From Rapana venosa (lineage: Eukaryota > Mollusca > Gastropoda > Neogastropoda > Muricidae), in NCBI GenBank assembly GCA_028751875.1, contig CM054153.1, positions 19,508,953 through 19,572,952 on the forward strand: 64,000 bases of DNA. Direction: 5' to 3'. The notes beneath the pieces are model-generated. The model ran no database searches, was not told where the DNA came from, and worked only from the letters and a program-made list of their open reading frames with translations. Made by a program: the position numbers and the translations under genes. Of this stretch, positions 60,729 to 64,000 are shown piece by piece (position 1 is the stretch's first letter; each line of letters begins with the position of its first letter).

Positions 60729-61239
60729 TTAATGCGATTGGGCAATGTATTGTGTGAGGTGTATAATTATAACATGTGTGTGTGTGTTGGCTCTCTTTAT
60801 CTTTTTTTCATTCTCCTTCTCCTCCTCTTATGCATGCTTCTCTTTATCTGTTCGTGTCTGTTTCGCTATATTTTTGTCCCAATTTTCTGTCCTGTTCTTA
60901 TTTATTTATTTATTTATTTTATTCTTTTATATCGAGGATAATGGAATAAGCACTTATGTGCTTTTTTACATCCAGTTCCCGTGTGTATGCGGTTTTGTAA
61001 ATTCTGTCATCTGTTCCCACCGGCATGCAATGGCCTACTCTTACGAAAAGTGGAACAGGGTTTAACATGTGCGCAAGATGTTCTGCGTGCGTTCGCACAC
61101 GGGGCCTCGGTTTATAGTCTCATCAGAAGCTTGACTTCTCAGTGTATACCAGTATGTCTGCACTAGGGGGTCAGAGCCAATGATGTTGAAGCGAACTAGC
61201 CAAGTGTCTCTCACATAGGCCCCTAGTGTGTGTGTGTGT

Positions 61240-61296
<57 letters not shown>

Positions 61297-61834
61297 ATTT
61301 ACATACACAAAGCCCGGTCAGGAGAAAGTATCACAAATACCCATGTGTGCAGTAAGCTGTTGCATATTATAGTTCCTGCAGAAATTCAACGCACGGAGAG
61401 GGGTTCGCAGCGACAGGAAAATGTAAACATCCATAATTTATCTTCTTCATGTGTATATTATACACAAAGGGAGTTGAGGCACTGGCTGACCTGCACTTAA
61501 AAGATGACCTGGAAGATAAGTTGAAAAAAAATCCCCACCACCCTTATTTCCCCTGATACCATAGAAATTCATACCCACGACTTTAATCCAATGGGTCCAT
61601 GAAGTCGTAGGTATGAATCCATGGGATTGAAGTCGAACATGGGCTGTAGTGTCTGTCAAGCAACTAAATCAGCTTGATCCCCCCCTCCTTATCATGATAA
61701 TGATACTGGAATGGGATGTCTTGCTGTGGTTTCAGCGTGAGTTCACTCCCCTGCACCTGGCGGCGGCAGAAGGTCATGCCGACATATGTGAGAGTCTGGT
61801 GAAAGCCAGGGCCAATCTGAATGCCCAGAATTCT
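44629..61834 (+). CDS. ANKDD1: ANKDD1-type ankyrin repeat protein, 5' nine exons (continues past window)
   Basis: Relatives (ANKDD1A/B) have ankyrin repeats then a C-terminal death domain and are cytoplasmic adaptor-like proteins of unclear role. Exons are 44629-44704, 48503-48606, 51558-51656, 54117-54215, 55015-55119, 56575-56676, 58524-58622, 59647-59745 and 61736-61834, all GT-AG. The first junction is phase 1 and every later one phase 0, giving 294 residues so far. Recognition rests on [29 protein letters not shown] and HCASANGHV, which follow the human order HEAA, FGMNALLLSAWFGH and HCAAQKGH. Repeats carry the usual [11 protein letters not shown] and LL motifs. The human protein has a short insert before FGM that is absent here. 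Death-domain exons are not in the window. A or B paralogue cannot be told apart. Confidence 0.85.
44758..44825. repeat. Perfect 30-bp inverted repeat
   Basis: Left arm 44758-44787 begins CGAGGATCATACGCTTGC; right arm 44796-44825 is its exact reverse complement, with an 8-base spacer. It lies 54 bases after the donor of ANKDD1 exon 1. Confidence 0.97.
44960..45245. repeat. G run, (CA)n, SINE tail, (GACA)n cluster
   Basis: G run at 44967-44999, (CA)n at 45020-45052, SINE tail at 45045-45115 (GGGACTGGATG, then TATCCTCGAAATAAAAGAAT), (CA)n at 45116-45136 and GACA/GAGA repeats to 45240. Confidence 0.85.
45246..47879. other. ANKDD1: ANKDD1 intron 1, central part
   Basis: (CT)n with a C run at 45738-45893, a C run at 46326-46348, (GA)n at 46555-46592 and a tandem duplication of about 58 bp at 47450-47563. 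The block near 47690-47880 precedes a SINE. No coding exon is recognised; ORFs of up to about 160 codons overlap repeats or lack coding character. Confidence 0.65.
47884..48222 (+). mobile_element. SINE, best full-length copy (plus)
   Basis: tRNA-derived head with A box (TAGTGGTTAGAAC near 47895) and B box (GGTTCGATTCC at 47933-47943). The body starts AGTCCTTCGGATGAGACTAT and continues through GCGCACACGTTAAATCC, GTGCCGGTGGGAACAG and GGGGACTGGCTG to the tail CCATTATCCTCGATATAAAA. It serves as the reference copy for the fragments in this window. Confidence 0.9.
48437..48490. repeat. (GT)n/(GTGC)n before ANKDD1 exon 2
   Basis: Interrupted GT with GCGTGC, ending about 12 bases before the acceptor of exon 2. 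Confidence 0.88.
48503..48606 (+). CDS. ANKDD1: ANKDD1 exon 2 (first ankyrin repeat)
   Basis: The acceptor is GTCGTCAG|TG and the donor is AACAGC|GTACGG. It encodes [20 protein letters not shown] and [11 protein letters not shown] (residues 27-60). It enters in phase 1 and leaves in phase 0. It lies between (GT)n and (CA)n microsatellites. Confidence 0.82.
48612..48843. repeat. (CA)n/(CGCA)n array after ANKDD1 exon 2
   Basis: CA dinucleotides with CGCA tetramers, starting about ten bases after the donor of exon 2. Confidence 0.9.
49100..49245. repeat. (GT)n and hairpin module at LINE 3' end
   Basis: (GT)n at 49106-49184 followed by ATCTTCAGTTTAACGTCTAT and TCACATTTAGTGATTTTAGACG. CGTCTA/TAGACG and TCAC/GTGA can pair as a stem. 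The LINE that ends here is on the minus strand. Confidence 0.8.
49185..50818 (-). mobile_element. 5'-truncated LINE with intact RNase H domain
   Basis: A 502-codon uninterrupted minus-strand frame (49310-50818). It starts inside the reverse transcriptase at [17 protein letters not shown] and continues to an RNase H domain whose catalytic residues are all present: D230 (IYTDGS), E266 (FTAEL), D292 (CVDSKS) and D347 (VDSLAK), plus H337 (VPSHTG). The C-terminal CIC...HVIFDC motif is common in I/Nimb-like elements of the Jockey-I group. It lies antisense in ANKDD1 intron 2. The open frame suggests recent insertion. The ORF has no own start codon context. Confidence 0.9.
50850..51060. repeat. (GT)n/(GC) array at the 5' edge of the LINE
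   Basis: GT dinucleotides with GCGCGC and a duplicated CATTACGTATATGTG block near 50977-51007. Confidence 0.88.
51220..51515 (+). repeat. Dispersed repeat A, copy 2 (plus)
   Basis: Reverse complement of 28310-28645: GCCTTCAGCCATGACAAGCT, CCTCTGAAGTCGGAG, GGTGGGATGAGTGAGG and GGGTGACCCCCAGGGTGTAA. It ends about 45 bases before ANKDD1 exon 3. Confidence 0.85.
51558..51656 (+). CDS. ANKDD1: ANKDD1 exon 3 (ankyrin repeat)
   Basis: 99 nt, 33 residues (61-93), acceptor TTTTTTGCAG and donor GACAAG|GTGAGG. It has [18 protein letters not shown]. Confidence 0.88.
51678..52090. repeat. (GGTT)n array in ANKDD1 intron 3
   Basis: About 410 bp of TTGG/GGTT with GCCTGCC and GATTGATT variants, starting about 20 bases after the exon 3 donor. 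It produces spurious Trp/Leu/Val and Asn/Gln/Pro/Thr frames. Confidence 0.95.
52091..52945. other. ANKDD1: ANKDD1 intron 3, GT and GA tracts
   Basis: GT/GC-rich stretches at 52310-52470, (GA)n at 52655-52716, then unassigned sequence. A tandem duplication of 19-20 bp (AAGTCAACCCATGTAAGACG and a near copy) spans 52921-52960. Confidence 0.65.
52946..53853 (-). pseudogene. Intronless ORF of unknown family with one frameshift
   Basis: The first frame runs from ATG 53853 ([20 protein letters not shown]) to a TGA near 53308. A second frame that continues in register with the same kind of sequence runs from about 53311 to 52946 ([20 protein letters not shown], ending [11 protein letters not shown]). 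A single-base shift near 53310 joins them at about 300 codons. The N-terminal half has [20 protein letters not shown] and a basic [19 protein letters not shown] stretch; the second half is charged. No domain is recognised. It lies antisense in ANKDD1 intron 3. It could be a transposon-encoded protein or a retrocopy. Confidence 0.5.
53905..54113. repeat. (GA)n, (CA)n, then (GT)n(GTGC)n before ANKDD1 exon 4
   Basis: (GA)n at 53912-53938, (CA)n at 53942-53966, (GT)n at 54030-54048, (GTGC)n at 54049-54100 and (GT)n to 54112, ending at the acceptor. Confidence 0.95.
54117..54215 (+). CDS. ANKDD1: ANKDD1 exon 4 (ankyrin repeat)
   Basis: 99 nt, residues 94-126. [20 protein letters not shown] is the block closest to human ANKDD1A. 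The donor is AATAAC|GTAAGT. The acceptor GGTTAG directly follows about 80 bp of (GTGC)n/(GT)n with no normal pyrimidine tract. Confidence 0.85.
54216..54762. other. ANKDD1: ANKDD1 intron 4, left part
   Basis: GT/GC-rich at 54278-54350, (CA)n/(CGCA)n at 54374-54420, (CT)n(CA)n at 54433-54475, (AGT)n near 54640-54665. No exon recognised. Confidence 0.7.
54763..54945 (+). mobile_element. LINE 3'-end fragment, ORF2 C-terminus (plus)
   Basis: The frame reads [20 protein letters not shown] then [12 protein letters not shown], followed by (GAA)n. The pattern TWeeA..lA.DR.rWr..V.aLc is the usual C-terminus of RTE-like or related LINEs in invertebrates. 5'-truncated. Confidence 0.7.
55015..55119 (+). 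CDS. ANKDD1: ANKDD1 exon 5 (ankyrin repeat)
   Basis: 105 nt, residues 127-161: [20 protein letters not shown]. The acceptor is CAATTCCAG and the donor is GAAAAA|GTGAGG. Two residues longer than the standard repeat, as in human ANKDD1A. Confidence 0.87.
55195..55682. repeat. GGTGTGGTGC-type array in ANKDD1 intron 5
   Basis: About 490 bp: GGGTGGGGTG units at the left grade into GTGCGGTGCAGTGTGGTGTG units. It starts about 75 bases after the exon 5 donor. It creates three long spurious Cys/Val/Gly frames. Confidence 0.95.
55770..56500. other. ANKDD1: ANKDD1 intron 5, right part
   Basis: C run with (CT)n and (GT)n at 55779-55845; AT-rich to 56165; SINE tail remnant at about 56205-56290 (TGACAAAAATTACAAAACTG, then AGGGAGTGGATG); C runs alternating with CACACA at 56335-56480. 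Confidence 0.75.
56575..56676 (+). CDS. ANKDD1: ANKDD1 exon 6 (ankyrin repeat)
   Basis: 102 nt, residues 162-195: [20 protein letters not shown] and [13 protein letters not shown]. The acceptor is GGATGCAG and the donor is GACAAG|GTCAGT. Confidence 0.87.
56717..56945 (+). mobile_element. SINE, 5'-truncated copy (plus)
   Basis: It starts TGCTTCGGACGAGACTATAA about 40 bases after the exon 6 donor and continues through GAACATCTTGCGCACACG, GTGCCGGTGGGAACAG and GGGGACTGGATG to the TATCCTCGATATAAAAAAAT tail. Confidence 0.9.
57030..57515. repeat. Polypyrimidine (TTC)n tracts split by a SINE tail
   Basis: (TTC)n/(CTT)n-rich at 57030-57243 and 57365-57515. Between them, at about 57287-57360, is a SINE tail (GGGGACTGGATGTT, then TATCCTCGAAATAAAAGAAT). 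Confidence 0.9.
57516..58400. other. ANKDD1: ANKDD1 intron 6, unassigned part with a SINE fragment
   Basis: 57540-57880 is a moderately GC-rich block ending in CTGAACTGAACTGAAC, possibly an old element. 58010-58100 resembles the 42.7-42.8 kb segment (GCTGTCTGAGCGTTCGACGA). A SINE 3' half lies at 58112-58245 (GTGCCGGTGGGAACGG, then AGGACTGGATGTAAAA). Confidence 0.6.
58414..58520. repeat. (GGAT)n and (TTGA)n tetranucleotide repeats
   Basis: GGAT/TGGA repeats at 58414-58482, then ACTG steps and TTGA repeats at 58493-58515 that end eight bases before the exon 7 acceptor. Confidence 0.93.
58524..58622 (+). CDS. ANKDD1: ANKDD1 exon 7 (ankyrin repeat)
   Basis: 99 nt, residues 196-228: [20 protein letters not shown] and [10 protein letters not shown]. 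The acceptor is GTCTTACAG and the donor is GACACG|GTCAGT. Upstream (TTGA)n and downstream (ATCA)n are complementary in sequence. Confidence 0.87.
58628..58676. repeat. (ATCA)n tetranucleotide repeat
   Basis: ATCA repeats in two blocks starting a few bases after the exon 7 donor. Their sequence is complementary to the TTGA repeats upstream of the same exon. Confidence 0.93.
58845..58980. repeat. (GA)n, (GT)n and hairpin module, copy 3
   Basis: (GA)n at 58847-58906, (GT)n at 58912-58936, then CTTCGATTTTACGTCTGTTC and ACTTTAAGTGATATTAGACG. The stem pairs are as in the 49.2 kb copy. Confidence 0.85.
59035..59620. repeat. Microsatellite cluster in ANKDD1 intron 7
   Basis: (GA)n(GT)n at 59037-59121, (CT)n at 59159-59214, (CA)n/(CT)n at 59400-59450 and (CA)n with GAGCAC interruptions at 59478-59602. 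An AT-rich stretch lies between at 59215-59400. Confidence 0.93.
59647..59745 (+). CDS. ANKDD1: ANKDD1 exon 8 (ankyrin repeat)
   Basis: 99 nt, residues 229-261: [20 protein letters not shown] and [10 protein letters not shown]. The acceptor is ATTCAACAG and the donor is ACCACT|GTAAGT. Confidence 0.88.
59888..60728. repeat. GTGTGTTTGGGAGGGGAGGT minisatellite and (GT)n
   Basis: About 20 imperfect units of a 20-30 bp GT-plus-GGGAGGGGAGG repeat at 59925-60500, then (GT)n with interruptions to 60728. It starts about 145 bases after the exon 8 donor. Spurious long frames arise on both strands. Confidence 0.95.
60900..61130 (-). mobile_element. SINE, 5'-truncated copy (minus)
   Basis: Reverse complement of the common SINE: a TTTA run, TTTTATATCGAGGATAATGG, the GTGCTTTTTTACATCCAG block, CATCTGTTCCCACCGGC, CAAGATGTTCTGCGTGCG and GGGGCCTCGGTTTATAGTCT. 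Confidence 0.9.
61226..61292. repeat. (GT)n(CT)n microsatellite
   Basis: GTGTGT then CTCTCT to 61288. Confidence 0.93.
61293..61735. other. ANKDD1: ANKDD1 intron 8, right part
   Basis: No repeat element or gene recognised. ATTCATACCCACGACTT (61569) and GAAGTCGTAGGTATGAAT (61600) form an imperfect inverted repeat. Confidence 0.5.
61736..61834 (+). CDS. ANKDD1: ANKDD1 exon 9 (ankyrin repeat, last seen)
   Basis: 99 nt, residues 262-294: [20 protein letters not shown] and [13 protein letters not shown]. The acceptor is GTGGTTTCAG and the donor is AATTCT|GTGAGT. The next exon is not found before 64000. Confidence 0.88.
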
Positions 61835-61859
61835 GTGAGTTTCTGTTCTCTGAGTGCGT

Positions 61860-61885
61860 TGTGTGTTATGATGTGTTGTGTTGTG

Positions 61886-61926
<41 letters not shown>

Positions 61927-62326
61927 GTGTGTGTGTGTGTGTGTGGTGTGGTTGTGTGGTGTGTGTGGTGTGGTGTGGTGTGGTGTGTGTTGTGGTGTGT
62001 GTGTGTGTGTGGTGTGGTGTGTGTGTGTGTGTGGTGGTGTGTGTTTGTGTGTGGTGTGGTGTGTGTGTGGTGTGTTGTGTGTGGTGTGTGTGTGTGGTGT
62101 GTGGTGGTGTGTGTGTGTGGTGTGGTGTGGTGTGTGTGTGTGTGGTGTGGTTTGTGTGTGTTGTGTGTGTGTTGTTGTGTGGTGTGTGTGGTTGTGGTGG
62201 TTGTGTGTGTGGTTGTGTGTGTTGTGTGTGTGTGTTGTGGTGTGTTGTGTTGTGTGTTGTGTGTGTGTGTTGTGTGTGGTGTGGTGTGTGTGTGTGGTGT
62301 GGTGTGTGTGTGTGTGTTGTGTGGTG

Positions 62327-62357
<31 letters not shown>

Positions 62358-62464
62358 TGTGTGTGTGTGTGGTGGTGTTGTGTGTGGTGTGTGTGTGTGT
62401 GTGTGTTTGTGTGTGGTGTTGTGTGGTTGTGTGTGTGTGTGTGTGGTTGTGTGTGTGTGTGTGT
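61860..62464. repeat. GTGTGTGGT array in ANKDD1 intron 9
   Basis: About 600 bp of GT with frequent GTGGTG and TTGTG steps, beginning about 25 bases after the exon 9 donor. It yields frames of 210-280 codons in several registers, all low-complexity Cys/Val/Gly or His/Thr. Confidence 0.96.
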
Positions 62465-62489
62465 TTACCCACGCATGCACACTGGTGTC

Positions 62490-62705
62490 AAGTTTAGACA
62501 CCATTCCCGAAGTTGGAATGTGGCTACCTTAATGGTGTGTGAACTGGTGCATAAGAAGATTCGGATCTCCAACACCAATGTCAAATCGGTCCTACTTTGT
62601 GGCTCAGAAACCTGGTGGGTAACAAAAACCAGCACCCACAAACTCCAGTCTTTTACCAACAAATGCCTCAGGAACATCCTCAACATCAGGTGGCCGGAAG
62701 TCATA
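62490..62705 (+). mobile_element. RTE-like LINE, left half of a split copy (plus)
   Basis: The frame reads KIRISNTNVKSVLLCGSETW, then KLQSFTNKCLRNILNIRWPE and VI, where it is interrupted. This is the usual end of the reverse transcriptase in RTE-like elements. The sequence resumes at 63409. Confidence 0.85.
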
Positions 62706-63408
62706 TTATAATAATAATAATAATAACAATAATAATAATAATAATAATATATGGAATTTATAAAGCGCTGAATCTTGTAAAAAAACAAAAACAAATCGAA
62801 GCGCTTGCACTCAATCATTTACAGGCATGCAACTCTCCTTAAACATAATGAACAACAGATTTCAAAACCATGCGCGCGCACGCAAGCACACACACACACA
62901 CGCACGCGCGTGCACACACACACACACACACACTCTCTCTCTCTCTCTCTGGGAACAACACTTAGAAGGTGAAAGATGCTGTTGAAAATTAGGGACAGAT
63001 ATTTGGGGGGAAAGTCTCAGGTAGGAAATAAGTGTGTTTTGAGGCTGGATTTGAAGGTATCAAGTGAAGGCTTTTGTCGAAGTGAAAGAGGGAGGTCATT
63101 CCAGGTGGATGGACCAGAAACAGAGAAGGAGCGACGGCCAACAGTGGTTGGTTTGAATCTGCGTGTTCGAAAGCACTAAGTATCTGCGGCTGAACAAAGG
63201 GAACGGGACGGAGCGTACGGGTGAAGACAGTTACAGAGATAAGAAGGTGCAGATTTGTGGAGACATTTGAAACAGAGGGTATTGATTTTATACTCCAATC
63301 TTTGTGAGACAGGCAGCCAGTGAAGAGATCGCAGAAGAGGAGTGATGTGTTCAGATTTTTTCTTTCTTAGGACCAGTCGAGCTGCAGAGTTTTGTATATC
63401 CAACAAAC
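62706..63408 (-). mobile_element. LINE 3' end inserted in the RTE-like LINE (minus)
   Basis: The minus frame reads NSAARLVLRKKKSEHITPLL, RSLHWLPVSQRLEYKINTLC and APSYLCNCLHPYAPSRSLCS. After a frameshift it continues FSVSGPSTWNDLPLSLRQKP and LKTHLFPT, then a 3' UTR with (CT)n and (CA)n, and finally the CGCTTCGATTTG and CAAGATTCAGCGC module and (ATT)n at 62706-62740. It is 5'-truncated and lies wholly inside another LINE. Confidence 0.88.
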
Positions 63409-63710
63409 AACTGTGGGACAGGACCAAACAAACCCCAATCGAGTCCATTATTAAACAAAGGAAGTGGGGATGGATCGGCCATACACTTCGCAAGCCTGCG
63501 TCAAGTGTCACCAGACAGGCCCTTGACTGGAATCCACAAGGGAAGCGGAAAGTTGGTCGACCAAAACAGACCTGGCGCAGAAGTGTTGACGAAGAAACGA
63601 AGGCAGCCGGAATGACATGGGCCGAGCTGAAGAGGATCTCCCAAAACCGAGTTCGTTGGAGGGGTGTTGTTGCAGCCCTATGTTCCCCAAGGAACCAAGA
63701 AGCATAAGTC
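63409..63710 (+). mobile_element. RTE-like LINE, right half of a split copy (plus)
   Basis: SNKQLWDRTKQTPIESIIKQ, then RKWGWIGHTLRK, GKRKVGRPKQTWRRSV and NRVRWRGVVAALCSPRNQEA to a TAA. It continues the frame broken at 62705. Conserved W.WIGH, GRPK.TWRR and DR/NR..W motifs are typical of the C-terminus. Confidence 0.88.
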
Positions 63711-63844
63711 AAGTAAGAATTGGTGCATACACAAAATCTCACTGAGTCACTACAGGTAAACCTCAGAGCTCAAGCCCAGGATCAACCCCCCACCCCCCCA
63801 AATAAAAATAGATAAAAACCCTTTATGCACTGAAGATAAAAAAT

Positions 63845-63902
<58 letters not shown>

Positions 63903-64000
63903 CTCCTCCTCCTCCTCCTCCTCCTCCCTCTCCCTCATATTCCCCTTTTCATGTCCCACTTTTTTTCAAATCTTTTATGCACAGCAAAAGAACACAGCCC
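63711..64000. other. ANKDD1: ANKDD1 intron 9, right edge
   Basis: A C-rich stretch at 63786-63800, (CT)n at 63845-63900 and (CTC)n at 63900-63935. No exon seen before the window ends. Confidence 0.75.

Noticed and set aside
59770..60745. His/Thr/Pro-rich ORFs of up to 284 codons
   Set aside because: They translate the GT and GGGAGGGG minisatellite; no coding signal.
61649..62711. ORFs of 212-282 codons on both strands
   Set aside because: Mostly GT-array translation. Only the 33 residues of ANKDD1 exon 9 and the short RTE-like piece at the right end are meaningful.

Overview
The window is animal nuclear DNA. Genes are split by GT-AG introns of 0.8 to 3.8 kb, microsatellites are very dense ((GT)n, (CT)n, (GGTT)n, G and C runs), and LINE and tRNA-derived SINE copies are common. 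The gene content, the SINE type and the repeat style fit a lophotrochozoan, most likely a marine gastropod mollusc. That placement is inference; nothing here fixes the species.

Three protein-coding genes can be reconstructed exon by exon. (1) On the minus strand, 16928 down to 6713, lies an FBXO33 orthologue (F-box substrate receptor of an SCF ubiquitin ligase): four exons, 486 codons, all phases matching. (2) Head-to-head with it on the plus strand, 18008 to 25969, is a four-exon, 776-codon gene for a DUF3987-like protein. That family is mainly known from bacteria and phages, so a spliced animal member with altered Walker motifs is the most unusual gene here. (3) On the plus strand from 44629 to beyond the right edge is the 5' part of an ANKDD1A/B-type gene (ankyrin repeats plus, in relatives, a C-terminal death domain). 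Nine exons are visible and eight carry one ankyrin repeat each. The death-domain exons must lie beyond 64000.

Layout: 1-6712 is AT-rich DNA downstream of FBXO33, perhaps partly its 3' UTR, with one tRNA-type SINE near 1.0-1.4 kb. 6713-16928 is FBXO33. 16929-18007 is a shared bidirectional promoter region with a perfect palindromic E-box, a CRE-like site and a YY1-like site. 18008-26500 is the DUF3987 gene, with a 37-bp minisatellite in its third intron. 26.5-44.6 kb is intergenic and repeat-rich. It holds a nearly full-length decayed CR1/L2-like LINE (33.36-40.35 kb, minus) whose ORF1 has a PHD-like finger and an esterase block, a 63-bp pyrimidine minisatellite (41.64-42.66 kb), several SINEs and one unidentified coding-like ORF (32.3-32.65 kb). 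44.6-64 kb is the ANKDD1 gene. Its introns contain a 5'-truncated LINE with an intact RNase H domain, a frameshifted intronless ORF, an RTE-like LINE split by a second LINE, a perfect 30-bp inverted repeat and very long GT-rich arrays.

The three genes do not form an obvious pathway. FBXO33 and the DUF3987 gene may share a promoter because they are divergent and close. Exon calls rest on reading frame, splice consensus, phase continuity and remembered family patterns; no database search was run.
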